This document shows positions 42,750 to 51,174 of a DNA stretch of 64,000 bases, in pieces. The notes beneath the pieces were generated by a model. That model saw only the letters and a list, made by a program, of their open reading frames with translations, did no database searches and was not told the origin of the DNA. Source of the DNA: Hyphomicrobiales bacterium (GTDB taxonomy: Bacteria; Pseudomonadota; Alphaproteobacteria; Rhizobiales; Rhizobiaceae); NCBI GenBank assembly GCA_900473185.1, contig UCKU01000003.1, positions 44,105-108,104 of the forward strand, read 5' to 3'. Every line of letters starts with the position of its first letter. Position 1 is the stretch's first letter. The position numbers and the translations under genes are program-made.

Positions 42750-42946
42750 CAGCCGATGGCCTCCAGGGTTTTCGTCGATTCGGGAGCGAGTTCCGTGAGG
42801 CGGGTGGGCAGGTTTTCCATGATGGCCTCGCGCTCCTCGTCGGAAAAGCGCACCCAGCCGGCAATTTCATCCGTTGTGCGACCGCATCCGGTGCAAAGAC
42901 CGGTGAGAGGATCCAAGGAGCATACGCGGATGCAGGGTGTTCGCAT
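42749..42946 (-). CDS. DUF1289 small zinc-binding-like protein
   Basis: A 65-residue protein with the DUF1289 pattern: TPCIRVCSLDPLTGLCTGCGRTTDEIAGW, four cysteines likely binding a metal, then a helix. Function unknown; in many proteobacteria it is a stand-alone small protein. Between cobS and the aspartic protease, co-directional with both, so these three probably form an operon. Confidence 0.87.
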   Translation of the reverse strand: MRTPCIRVCSLDPLTGLCTGCGRTTDEIAGWVRFSDEEREAIMENLPTRLTELAPESTKTLEAIG

Positions 42947-42964
42947 GGGCGATATATCGTGATT

Positions 42965-43756
42965 TCAGAGGGCCATGGCAAGGGCGCAGAAGGCTGCGAC
43001 CTCGCAAATCTGCTGGGTGGCGCCGAGCGTGTCGCCGGTGTGCCCGCCAAGCCTGCGGCGGATGAACCAGGTGAAGGCGAGCGTCGCGAGACCGGCGGCG
43101 AGAAGGGCCGAAACGAACGGTAACAGACCGAGCGCCGGCCAGACGAGGATGGCAGTGATAAAGCCCGCCGTGACGAGGGCGATCTGCATGGTCACTTCCG
43201 CCGGGCTTCCGGCGGAAGCAGCGAGCCCATCCGGCTTTGCGGCGGGAAGGCGTTGCCAGTGCCAGGCAACGGCCCCGCGGCTGAGTGCGGCGACGGCGGG
43301 AATGGCAAGTGCTGCGGCAAAAGGCGATGCTTCACGCGCAATGGCGGCAAGAGCCGAGGCCCGCAGAGCGAAAGAGAGGATGAGGGCGATCGCGCCGTAA
43401 CTCCCGATGCGGCTATCCTTCATGATGAGCAGGCTCTGCTCGCGGGATTTGCCGCCGCCGATACCGTCAGCCGTATCTGCAAGCCCGTCCTCGTGCAGCG
43501 CGCCGGTCAGGATCGTCTGCACGGAGAGCGCTACCAGTGCGGCCATCAGGCGGTCGGCGCGAAATGCCAGCATCAGCAAGAAGACGAGAGCGGGCAGGGC
43601 GCCGATGACGAGCCCGGCCAAGGGGAAGACACGGACCAGCCGGCCAAGCTTGCCGTCATAGCCGGCAAAGAGCCATGCCGGCATGGGAATACGGCTTAAG
43701 AAAGCCACGGCGCGCGCGGCATCGACCACGATGTCCTTTGTCATTCCTGGGATCAT
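42965..43756 (-). CDS. cobS: Adenosylcobinamide-GDP ribazoletransferase
   Basis: A 263-residue inner-membrane enzyme that joins adenosylcobinamide-GDP and alpha-ribazole in the last step of cobalamin assembly (called cobV in Pseudomonas denitrificans). Signature: [10 protein letters not shown] near residue 19, [19 protein letters not shown] near 84-102, then [10 protein letters not shown]. About six to seven membrane segments. Divergent from cobT with 162 bases between; no cobalamin riboswitch is visible there. Confidence 0.94.
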   Translation of the reverse strand: MIPGMTKDIVVDAARAVAFLSRIPMPAWLFAGYDGKLGRLVRVFPLAGLVIGALPALVFLLMLAFRADRLMAALVALSVQTILTGALHEDGLADTADGIGGGKSREQSLLIMKDSRIGSYGAIALILSFALRASALAAIAREASPFAAALAIPAVAALSRGAVAWHWQRLPAAKPDGLAASAGSPAEVTMQIALVTAGFITAILVWPALGLLPFVSALLAAGLATLAFTWFIRRRLGGHTGDTLGATQQICEVAAFCALAMAL

Positions 43757-43918
43757 TCTCTGCTGCCCCCGTCTCTCCGCAGCGTTTTGGTCTCCCTGCG
43801 GCTTTTGGCGCCGTGTGCTTTTTCACATTGTTCGCCTGGGCCGCTCGCTTTAAGAGAGTCGCCACGCAAAGAACCCGATTTGCCGGGAAAAGACAAGAAT
43901 ACAAGGAAAGCCATTCAG

Positions 43919-44935
43919 ATGAGCGTTTCAGGCCTGCCGTTCGACGATTTTCGCGCCCTTCTTCGTGACCTGCCGGGACCGGATGGTCGCGCGCTGGTCG
44001 CCGCCCGCGAACGCGACGCGCAACTGACGAAGCCGCCGGGTGCGCTTGGACGACTGGAAGAGATTGCTTTCTGGCTCGCCGCCTGGACGGGCAAGCCGCC
44101 CGCCGTCAACCGGCCGCTGGTCGCGATCTTCGCCGGCAATCATGGCGTCGTGCGGCAGGGAATTACGCCTTTCCCGCCTGAAGTGACCCAGCAAATGGTG
44201 GAGAATTTCGCCGCCGGCGGGGCTGCGATCAACCAGATCTGCGTTGCCTATGATCTCGGCCTCAAGGTGTTCGACCTGGCGCTCGATTATCCGACCGGCG
44301 ACATCACCCAGGAAGCAGCGCTGACCGAGCGCGACTGCGCCGCCACCATGGCCTTCGGCATGGAAGCCATTGCCGGCGGTACGGATCTGCTCTGCATCGG
44401 CGAAATGGGCATCGGCAATACGACGATCGCGGCTGCCATCAACTATGCGCTTTACGGCGGCACAGCACGCGACTGGGTCGGCCCCGGCACGGGTTCGGAA
44501 GGCGAGATGCTGGAGCGCAAGATCGATGCCGTCGAGCGCGCCGTGGAACTGCACAGCGATCATCTCGACGATCCCTTGGAAATCATGCGCCGGCTCGGCG
44601 GACGCGAGATCGCGGCGATGGCGGGCGCGATCCTTGCTGCGCGCATGGAGCGCATTCCGGTGCTGATCGACGGTTATACGGCGACGGCTGCAGGCGCGAT
44701 CCTGAGGGCGGCCAATCCGTCTGCGCTCGACCATTGCCTGATCGGCCATGTCTCGGCCGAACCGGGGCATTTGCGTGCCATCGAACAGCTCGGCAAGACG
44801 CCGCTTCTGGCGCTCGGCATGCGGCTTGGCGAAGGCACGGGGGCGGCGCTTGCCGCCGGCATCGTCAAGGCGGCTGCCGCCTGCCATTCCGGCATGGCGA
44901 CCTTCAGCCAGGCCGGCGTTTCCGGCAAACATTGA
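43919..44935 (+). CDS. cobT: Nicotinate-nucleotide-dimethylbenzimidazole phosphoribosyltransferase
   Basis: A 338-residue enzyme making alpha-ribazole phosphate, the substrate feeding CobS (cobU in Pseudomonas denitrificans). Visible motifs are LTKPPGALGRLEEIAFWLA (38-56), FAGNHGVVRQGITPFP (75-90), LLCIGEMGIGNTTIAAA (near 160), and the terminal LGMRLGEGTGAALA with its catalytic Glu. The ATG at 43919 follows AAGGAAAG. Divergent from cobS. Confidence 0.95.
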   Translation: MSVSGLPFDDFRALLRDLPGPDGRALVAARERDAQLTKPPGALGRLEEIAFWLAAWTGKPPAVNRPLVAIFAGNHGVVRQGITPFPPEVTQQMVENFAAGGAAINQICVAYDLGLKVFDLALDYPTGDITQEAALTERDCAATMAFGMEAIAGGTDLLCIGEMGIGNTTIAAAINYALYGGTARDWVGPGTGSEGEMLERKIDAVERAVELHSDHLDDPLEIMRRLGGREIAAMAGAILAARMERIPVLIDGYTATAAGAILRAANPSALDHCLIGHVSAEPGHLRAIEQLGKTPLLALGMRLGEGTGAALAAGIVKAAAACHSGMATFSQAGVSGKH

Positions 44936-45059
44936 TGCGGCCGGAACCGCAACCCGGCCAGCGCATTGCTTGCGCTGAGATCGGGGAAACGGTATCTGCC
45001 TATCCGCTCATAAATGAAAGCGTCGGCGAAAAGACCGGTGCGGAGGAAACGAGGGCATT

Positions 45060-45440
45060 TTGACGAAACCTGCCGTGACCAAGGAAACGGGATTTCGCCA
45101 TTTCGTGGCAGCGGCCAGCTATTCGTGGGCAGGCTTCCTGCGGGTCTTCAGGGAATCGGCTTTCCGACAGGAGATTGGCTTCTTCGGCGTGGCGCTGATT
45201 GCGCTTTTTCTCGTCGGTGCTGATGCCACGGAGTTCGTCGTCACGACGGTGCTGTTCCTCGGGCTCTTTTCCATCGAGGCGATGAATACGGCGGTCGAGG
45301 AAGTGATCGACCGGATTTCACCCGAGATCTCCATCGTCGGCAAACATGCCAAGGATCTCGGCTCCTTCGCCGTCACCTGCATGATCGCCGCCTGCTGCCT
45401 TTATCTCGGTTTCGTCATGGTCAGGCATCTGTTCTTTTAA
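45060..45440 (+). CDS. dgkA: Diacylglycerol kinase
   Basis: A 126-residue trimeric membrane kinase: surface helix SWAGFLRVFRESAFRQEIGFF, then three membrane helices, with the catalytic signature IEAMNTAVEEVIDRISPE near residues 73-90. Recycles diacylglycerol from glycan or oligosaccharide modification to phosphatidic acid. The TTG start at 45060 has GAGGGC upstream; a GTG at 45075 is an alternative. It follows cobT by 124 bases. Confidence 0.92.
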   Translation: MTKPAVTKETGFRHFVAAASYSWAGFLRVFRESAFRQEIGFFGVALIALFLVGADATEFVVTTVLFLGLFSIEAMNTAVEEVIDRISPEISIVGKHAKDLGSFAVTCMIAACCLYLGFVMVRHLFF

Positions 45441-45452
45441 ATTATGGGATGA

Positions 45453-46988
45453 TTAAGCGAAGCTACGGCGCTTCTTGGTGACCGGCTGAGCTTCTTCCAC
45501 GGCCGGGATGCTCTGCAGCACGCGCTTCGCCGGCAGGATGGCGATGACTTCGGTGCCTTCGCGCAGCCTGGATTTCAGGATGAACTGGCCGTCATGCTTG
45601 GCAAGGATCGCCTGGACGATCGGCAGGCCGAGGCCGGTGCCCTGTTCGGCGCTCTTGATGGCGATCGAACCCTGGCCGAAGGCCGACAGCACGATCGGGA
45701 TTTCGTCTTCGGGAATGCCGGGACCATTATCCTTGATGGAGATGTACTGGCCGCCGCCGGCCGTCCAGCCGACCTTGACGTTGATTTCTCCACCCTTAGG
45801 CGTGAATTTCACGGCATTGGAAAGAAGATTAAGCACGACCTGACGCATGGATTTTTCATCCGCCCAGATCGCCGGGAGCTGGCGCTCGACCTGATCGTGG
45901 ATGGCGATGTTCTTGGCGCGGGCGCGAAGTTGCACCATGCCGATGCAGTCCTCTGTTATATCGAGCAGAGAAATCGCCTCTTCGCTCAACTCATACTTGC
46001 CGGCTTCGATGCGCGAGAGATCGAGGATTTCGTTGATGAGATCAAGCAGATGCTGGCCGGAGCGATGGATATCGCCAGCATATTCCTTATAGGTCGGATT
46101 TGCGAGCGGCCCCATGACCTCTGCCGACATGACCTCGGAGAAGCCGAGGATGGCATTCAGCGGCGTGCGCAGCTCATGCGACATGGAGGCGAGGAAGCGC
46201 GACTTGGCGAGGTTTGCCTCCTCGGCACGGCGGCGAGCCTCGTCCGACATGGATTTGGCGACCTCCAGCTCGGCGATCAGATCATCCTTTTCCGACTGGA
46301 AGGAAAGGATCCTCAGGCTGAACTGGAAGAGCCGGTCGCTGATGTAATTGAAGAAGACCACCGTCATGGTGAAGACGCCGGTCAAGGAGAGTTCCAGAAT
46401 ATCGCGCGACAGGCCGCTTTTTGCGGCAAGCGCTACGACCGCAGGCGCAAAGCCGACGAGCACGGCGCGCGTCAGCATGAAATTCGACATGGTCGTGACC
46501 GACAGCGCGATCAGCAGCGTGGCACCCTTATAAAGCGTGAAGCTCGAGGGTTCGCAGGCCGAACAGCCCTGCAGGGCAAAGACCGCCCAGCAGCAGCCGA
46601 TCAGGAACTGGCCTGCCAGCAACAGGTTGCGCCAGCGGCGTACGGTCTCTGCGGTAATTTCCTGCTTCCTGGCGCGGCGGGCCAGAAGAATATTGGCGGC
46701 ATGGCAGGTCAGCGTCAGCAACGCCCAGAAGAACAGGCTCGCATCCTCGGTGAAATAGGTGCCGAGCGCTGCAACGATGATGACGAAAAGCGGCATGATT
46801 GCCGCACCCTGCAGAACCGCAGTGATATACATCTGCAGCACATCACGATCGAAGGCGGAGCTGGAGGCATGACCGGACTGCAGGCGTTCACGCGTCTGCC
46901 GTACGGCCTTGGAGACCGCCTTGTTGCGGTGGCCGCGCGATTTGTCGACAATGATCTTGTCGGTTGATGTGCTGACGCCGGTACTCAT
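45453..46988 (-). CDS. Membrane sensor histidine kinase of the PleC/DivJ/PdhS type
   Basis: A 511-residue kinase. Four to six membrane segments cover about 53-215, followed by a coiled-coil (EKDDLIAELEVAKSMSDEARRRAEEA) and HisKA with H271 (SMSHELRTPLNAILGFSEVM). The catalytic domain has an N box NLLSNAVKFTP, G1 DNGPGIP and G2 GTGLGLPIV. The HisKA stretch closely resembles alphaproteobacterial cell-cycle kinases acting on DivK, so that role is plausible but not proven. No response regulator adjoins. Confidence 0.9.
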   Translation of the reverse strand: MSTGVSTSTDKIIVDKSRGHRNKAVSKAVRQTRERLQSGHASSSAFDRDVLQMYITAVLQGAAIMPLFVIIVAALGTYFTEDASLFFWALLTLTCHAANILLARRARKQEITAETVRRWRNLLLAGQFLIGCCWAVFALQGCSACEPSSFTLYKGATLLIALSVTTMSNFMLTRAVLVGFAPAVVALAAKSGLSRDILELSLTGVFTMTVVFFNYISDRLFQFSLRILSFQSEKDDLIAELEVAKSMSDEARRRAEEANLAKSRFLASMSHELRTPLNAILGFSEVMSAEVMGPLANPTYKEYAGDIHRSGQHLLDLINEILDLSRIEAGKYELSEEAISLLDITEDCIGMVQLRARAKNIAIHDQVERQLPAIWADEKSMRQVVLNLLSNAVKFTPKGGEINVKVGWTAGGGQYISIKDNGPGIPEDEIPIVLSAFGQGSIAIKSAEQGTGLGLPIVQAILAKHDGQFILKSRLREGTEVIAILPAKRVLQSIPAVEEAQPVTKKRRSFA

Positions 46989-47094
46989 GTGCACGTTGAA
47001 ATTTGCCTTGCAGATGAATAAGAGCTTAACCGGAAAGTCTTAAGAAGATGTTTGCCATCTTTGCCAAGGGTTTGTTTTGCAAGGAGGCAAAAGC

Positions 47095-47640
47095 GTGGCA
47101 CGGCTTCTTGCGTTGACCCGAGACGGTGCAACCACCCTCGCTTTTCTTGTTCTCGTTGCATTAATTGCGGCCAGGCTCAATGACAGGCCCGACATCCAGC
47201 ACCATGGCGCCTTTCACGCCGCCGATGGCGATAGCCTCGTTCTCGATGGCGAGCGCTTGCGGCTGAAGGGTATCGATGCACCGGAACTGTCGCAGACTTG
47301 CGAGCGGCAGGAGCAGGACTGGGCCTGCGGCAGGCAGGCGCAACGGGCGCTGCAGCAACTGGTTTCTGACAAAGCTACGCAATGCGGCGGAAATGAGCGC
47401 GATCGCTACGACCGACTGTTGGTCACTTGCCGAAATAATGGCGGCAATATTAATGCGCGCATGGTGGCTTCCGGGATGGCGGTTTCCTACGGCGGCTATC
47501 AGGAGGAGGAGGGGCAGGCGAGGGCGCAAAAGCTCGGGCTCTGGGCTGGCCATTTCGAAATGCCGCGCGATGTCAGGGATCAGGCCCGGCATGAAAGCTC
47601 CGGCCTGCAGCGGCTGATCGGCGGATGGACAGGATGGTAA
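47095..47640 (+). CDS. Staphylococcal-nuclease-like (thermonuclease) protein
   Basis: A 181-residue protein with an N-terminal hydrophobic anchor or signal (about 10-27). The SNase OB-fold follows: DGDSLVLDGERLRLKGIDAPEL (about 44-65), ERDRYDRLLVTC, then GMAVSYGGYQEEEGQAR. Catalytic Arg-Glu-Arg equivalents are RLKGIDAPE and DRYDR. Acts outside the cytoplasmic membrane. The GTG at 47095 has AAGGAGG seven bases upstream. Its stop overlaps the next start. Confidence 0.85.
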   Translation: MARLLALTRDGATTLAFLVLVALIAARLNDRPDIQHHGAFHAADGDSLVLDGERLRLKGIDAPELSQTCERQEQDWACGRQAQRALQQLVSDKATQCGGNERDRYDRLLVTCRNNGGNINARMVASGMAVSYGGYQEEEGQARAQKLGLWAGHFEMPRDVRDQARHESSGLQRLIGGWTGW

Positions 47641-48281
47641 TGAATAGTGCGTCGAGCGGGGATCGACTGGATGGGCTGCGGGCCGAGATTGCCGCCTGCC
47701 GGATCTGTCGCGACGCGCCATTGCGCGGCGTCGAGGATCGGCTGCCGCACGAGCCGCGGCCAGTTGCCGTGCTCTCGTCGCGCGCCCGTGTGCTGATCGC
47801 GGGCCAAGCGCCGGGACTGCGCGTGCATGAAAGCGGCCTACCGTTCGATGATGCCTCCGGCGACAGGTTACGGCAGTGGTTGCAGGTAGACCGGCCGGCC
47901 TTTTACGACCGGGATCGATTCGCGATTGTGCCGATGGGCTTCTGTTTTCCCGGATACGATGCCAAGGGCAGCGACTTGCCGCCACGGCGCGAATGCGCGC
48001 CGGTCTGGCGGGAGAGGACGCTCTCGGCCATGCCGCAGATCGAACTGGTGCTGGCCGTCGGCGGTTATGCGCAAGCCTGGCATATGGGGGCCATGAGGCG
48101 CGAGAACATGACCGAGACAGTGCGGGCATGGCGTGACAGCCTCGCCGTGCCGGGCAAGCCTCTGATTCTTCCGCTGCCGCATCCGAGCTGGCGCAATACC
48201 GGCTGGATCAAGCGACACCAGTGGTTCGAAGAAGAGCTGCTTCCTGAGTTGCGCCGGCGAATCAAAATGCTTGCCTCCTGA
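47640..48281 (+). CDS. Uracil-DNA glycosylase family protein
   Basis: A 213-residue protein of the UDG superfamily (family 4/5-like): VLIAGQAPGLRVHESGLPFDDASGDRLRQWL is the GxAPG motif region (near 52-82), and PLPHPSWRNTGWIKRHQWF supplies the second loop His. C20 and C23 (ACRICRD) are present but the full four-Cys iron-sulfur set is not obvious. May excise uracil or be a paralogue of unknown activity. The TAATG overlap suggests coupling to the nuclease gene. Confidence 0.82.
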   Translation: MNSASSGDRLDGLRAEIAACRICRDAPLRGVEDRLPHEPRPVAVLSSRARVLIAGQAPGLRVHESGLPFDDASGDRLRQWLQVDRPAFYDRDRFAIVPMGFCFPGYDAKGSDLPPRRECAPVWRERTLSAMPQIELVLAVGGYAQAWHMGAMRRENMTETVRAWRDSLAVPGKPLILPLPHPSWRNTGWIKRHQWFEEELLPELRRRIKMLAS

Positions 48282-48351
48282 AACAAAATTCTTTTCGTCG
48301 GCCGGAATCGCGCTATACAAGGAAAATAATTCGAAAGGGACTTATTTTCGC

Positions 48352-48840
48352 ATGGATCGCCTCGACCGAAAGATACTGCGCCTGCTTCAGGAAGATTCGA
48401 CGCTCGCCGTTGCCGACCTCGCCAAGAAGGTCGGGCTTTCGACGACGCCCTGCTGGCGGCGCATCCAGAAAATGGAGGAAGACGGCGTCATCAAGCGCCG
48501 GGTGGCGATCCTCGATCCGGAAAAGGTCAATACCAAGGTCACGGTCTTCGTGTCGATCCGCACCGCGACCCATTCCATCGAGTGGCTCCGCCGCTTCTCC
48601 GAAGTCGTGGCGGAATTCCCCGAAGTGGTCGAATTCTACCGGATGAGCGGCGATGTGGACTATCTGCTGCGCGTCGTCGTGCCCGATATCGCCGCCTATG
48701 ACGCCTTCTATAAGCGGATGATCGCCAAGATCGAGATTCGCGACGTCTCGTCTGCCTTCGCGATGGAACAGATCAAGTATTCGACCCAGCTGCCGCTAGA
48801 CTACATGCTTCTCGAAAACGCCAAGTCCAACGAGGACTGA
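48352..48840 (+). CDS. Lrp/AsnC family transcriptional regulator
   Basis: A 162-residue Lrp protein. Helix-turn-helix at about residues 4-50 (DRKILRLLQEDSTLAVADLAKKVGLSTTPCWRRIQKMEEDGVI) and a C-terminal RAM domain (VVEFYRMSGDVDYLLRVVVPDIAAYDAF). Senses amino acids. The ATG at 48352 is preceded by AAAGGGAC. No obviously co-regulated amino acid gene is adjacent; a folded intergenic region follows. Confidence 0.93.
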   Translation: MDRLDRKILRLLQEDSTLAVADLAKKVGLSTTPCWRRIQKMEEDGVIKRRVAILDPEKVNTKVTVFVSIRTATHSIEWLRRFSEVVAEFPEVVEFYRMSGDVDYLLRVVVPDIAAYDAFYKRMIAKIEIRDVSSAFAMEQIKYSTQLPLDYMLLENAKSNED

Positions 48841-48882
48841 GTCGGGCAGGCGCTTTCAAGACAGCGCATATGATTTAAGGCA

Positions 48883-49006
48883 GGCGCGAACGAATCGCGC
48901 CCGCTGGTGAGGAAGCAGAAGCTCCTCTGGAGACTGCTCAGGTAAGCTGGGCAGGGAGACTCAGAAGTTCATCTGTGACTTCTGAGGGTGCTCGTGAAGC
49001 ACCAGC
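48883..49006 (+). ncRNA. Densely folded segment, possible structured RNA or palindromic element
   Basis: Successive perfect stems are GGCGCGA/TCGCGCC (48883-48901), CTCC/GGAG within GCAG/CTGC (about 48914-48936), CTCAGAAGT/ACTTCTGAG (48960-48986) and GGTGCT/AGCACC (48987-49003). GCTGGTG (48903-48909) can also pair with CACCAGC (49000-49006), closing a multibranch fold. It could be the 3' UTR of lrp, a small RNA, or a rhizobial palindromic intergenic element; no Rfam family is recognised. Confidence 0.4.
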
Positions 49007-49070
49007 CACTTGACGGCGGCGTGAAACCTTTCCAAATTGTAATCTTCCTGTCATGGAACTATGCGAAGCC

Positions 49071-49198
49071 ACGCAAGCGATGAATTGGCCCAAGCGTTGG
49101 GAGGCACGGGTGCCGATTCAGAAGGGTGGTCCGGGGGTGTCTGGAACACTTTTATAATCTTCGTGCAGCGTAATATTGCGCTGCACACGATTTTTTTT
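49071..49198 (+). ncRNA. Candidate small RNA ending at an intrinsic terminator
   Basis: A possible promoter (TTGTAA 49037-49042, 16-base spacer, CTATGC 49059-49064) would start a transcript of about 128 bases. Inside are CCCAA-GCG-TTGGG (49089-49101) and GGCAC-GG-GTGCC (49103-49114), and it ends at the terminator. The 5' end is a guess; the 3' end is well supported. Confidence 0.45.
49163..49198 (+). terminator. Strong Rho-independent terminator
   Basis: GTGCAGCG (49163-49170) pairs with CGCTGCAC (49179-49186) around an 8-base loop, then ACGA and eight T (49191-49198). It lies 322 bases after the lrp stop, too far to be just the lrp terminator, and no T-run exists on the other strand. Confidence 0.85.
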
Positions 49199-49704
49199 GA
49201 TGTTGGCGAAACGTTTAAGCGACGCCAAAATGCATGCCTATGGTTGTTTCTGCAACAAAAAGTAGGCCTCAAATCGTTTAATGGTCGCTATCTGCACCAT
49301 TAGGTTCGATTTCAGGACACCATGTCCTAATCTCCCATCTTTATATAGTCCTTAGCCGGCGCTAAAGTTCGGTTGCTTCGTGAAAACGTTCGAGCTCTGC
49401 TCCATTTTTGCGGTGCCTTGGGAGGAGCATTTCGGCCGCTTGCGATAGCCAATGGTTACCGCAGCGGCATTTGTGCGTTAACCATTTATCCCCTTGAAAT
49501 TGTTGTATAAAAACCACGCCTCACGCAGAAAGCATGCTCGAGCTGTGGGTTGGCACCCTTCACGAATTGCTACAGTCAGATGTCTGTGGGATGAACGTTC
49601 GGCGGTTCGATCGATCCGCACGCCGTGAGGCTGTTCAAACGGGTCGGCTTTGGATCTTCGGAGACAGGGTAAAGCCCCGATCGACAAAGGAGTGGAATTC
49701 TACA

Positions 49705-50733
49705 ATGAACATCAAGATGGTATTGCTCGCGTCGGCAGCAGCATTTGCTGCATCGACCCCGGTACTCGCAGCAGACGCAATCGTTGCTGCCGAGCCGGAG
49801 CCGGTTGAGTACGTTCGCGTCTGCGACGCTTACGGCACCGGCTACTTCTACATCCCGGGCACGGAAACCTGCCTGAAGATCGAAGGTTACATCCGTTTCC
49901 AGGTTAACGTCGGCGAAAACGTTGGCGGCGACTCGGATTGGGATGCTGTAACCCGTGGTCAGGTTCAGTTCACGGCCAAGAGCGACACCGAATACGGCCC
50001 GCTCACCGGCGTGATCGTTCTCCAGGCCAATGCCGACAACGCATCGACCCAGGAAACGAAGCTCGACTCCGCTTACCTCGACGTTGCGGGCTTCCGCGCT
50101 GGTCTCTTCTACTCCTGGTGGGACGATGGTCTCTCCGGCGAAACGGACGATATCGGTTCTGTCGAAACGCTGCATAACTCCATCCGTTATCAGTACGAAA
50201 CCGGCACCTTCTACGCCGGCCTCAGCGTCGACGAACTGGAAGACGGCGTCTTCAAGACTGGCGAAGCTCCGAACAACGTCGGCGTTGCCTTCGGCATCGG
50301 CGGCACGGCTGGCGCCTTCAGCTACCAGGTCACCGGCGGCTGGGACTTCGACAACGAAGACGGCGCAATCCGTGCTATGGGTACGGCTGAACTCGGCCCG
50401 GGCACGCTCGGCCTTGCTGCTGTCTACTCCAGCGGCCCGAACTCCTACTACTCGCAGGCTGAATGGGCAGTTGCTGCCGAATACGCCATCAAGGCAACGG
50501 ACAAGCTGAAGATCACCCCCGGTGTTCAGTACTACGGCAAGTACTGGGGCACCCCGGCCAAGCTTGGCGCTCCTGATGACTTCGACGGTCTCGACGATGC
50601 CTGGAAGGCCGGTCTGACGGTTGACTACCAGATCGTCGACAACTTCTACGCCAAGGCTTCCGTTCAGTACCTGAAGCCGGAACATGAGGACGACTCCTGG
50701 ACGGGTTACTTCCGTCTGCAGCGCTCGTTCTAA
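49705..50733 (+). CDS. Outer-membrane porin (Porin_2, RopA/Omp2b type)
   Basis: A 342-residue porin with a signal peptide (MNIKMVLLASAAAFAASTPVLAA, cut near residue 22). The family hallmark VRVCDAYGTGYFYIPGTETCLKIEGYIRFQV has a conserved Cys pair. Alternating beta strands follow, and the protein ends in Phe (LQRSF), the outer-membrane assembly signal. Codons are strongly biased (CTC, GGC, AAG), indicating high expression. AAAGGAG lies about 10 bases before the ATG. Followed by a terminator; preceded by a long leader. Confidence 0.95.
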   Translation: MNIKMVLLASAAAFAASTPVLAADAIVAAEPEPVEYVRVCDAYGTGYFYIPGTETCLKIEGYIRFQVNVGENVGGDSDWDAVTRGQVQFTAKSDTEYGPLTGVIVLQANADNASTQETKLDSAYLDVAGFRAGLFYSWWDDGLSGETDDIGSVETLHNSIRYQYETGTFYAGLSVDELEDGVFKTGEAPNNVGVAFGIGGTAGAFSYQVTGGWDFDNEDGAIRAMGTAELGPGTLGLAAVYSSGPNSYYSQAEWAVAAEYAIKATDKLKITPGVQYYGKYWGTPAKLGAPDDFDGLDDAWKAGLTVDYQIVDNFYAKASVQYLKPEHEDDSWTGYFRLQRSF

Positions 50734-50746
50734 TTTGAACGACGGC

Positions 50747-50767
50747 CCCCCGGCTTTATGCCGGGGG
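50747..50767 (+). terminator. Terminator after the porin gene
   Basis: CCCCCGGC (50747-50754), TTTAT, GCCGGGGG (50760-50767) followed by TCTCCT, starting 14 bases after the porin stop. Strong stem, weak U-run. Confidence 0.7.
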
Positions 50768-51174
50768 TCTCCTAACCCACGAGTTTCTGATCAGAATGAC
50801 CTCCGATCAGTAACGAGGGACTGGTCCGGTTTTCCCTGCTGGGCCAGTCCTTTGCAGTTGAAAGTCGTTATGAAACCTGGGGCGCCGCCACGCTTGCCGG
50901 TTTCACCTTGTCGGCAGGCTTCCATCCTGATTTTTCCCGACGTCGAGCACATTTAGAAATTATCAGTGTATTTTCTGCCTCTGATCCATAGCGCCCTATT
51001 TTATTGCGCGACAGGCAATCTTTGGTTGCATATATTCATCCAATGAACTACGCGTCTGGATAGGTTCTATTCCTCGGGAATCGATGCCAATAATGTGACT
51101 GTAACGTGACAGGTGAGGCGCTATAAGCATTTCAGAGGCTGGCATTCACTACTACTCTCGGGTAGGTTTCGATA
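50768..51174. other. 407-base intergenic stretch without a gene
   Basis: A second stem, GGACTGG/CCAGTCC (50818-50824 with 50844-50850), and CTGATC/GATCAG near 50787-50810 lie just after the porin terminator. The rest is unremarkable apart from GTGAC/GTAAC/GTGAC-like repeats near 51095-51112 upstream of the LysR gene, which may be its own binding site. Confidence 0.45.

Larger units (their letters stand above)
48841..49704. other. 864-base geneless region with folded RNA, terminator and porin leader
   Basis: No convincing coding frame; an 80-codon frame at 49061-49303 spans the terminator and is rejected. Contents in order: stem-loops at 48883-49006, a weak promoter-like pair near 49037-49064, a strong plus-strand terminator at 49163-49198, an AT-rich stretch, and TATAAA at 49506-49511, a possible -10 for the porin, giving a leader of about 190 bases. 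Confidence 0.6.

Noticed and set aside
43757..43918. Possible cobalamin riboswitch between cobS and cobT
   Set aside because: No B12-box or conserved core elements are visible on either strand.
45594..46967. 457-codon plus-strand open frame
   Set aside because: Antisense to the sensor kinase; no recognisable domain.
48901..49030. Known ribozyme or riboswitch (hammerhead, cobalamin, glycine, SAM-II) in the folded region
   Set aside because: None of the diagnostic core sequences is present.
49061..49303. 80-codon frame after lrp
   Set aside because: Runs through the intrinsic terminator and AT-rich spacer; no ribosome site.
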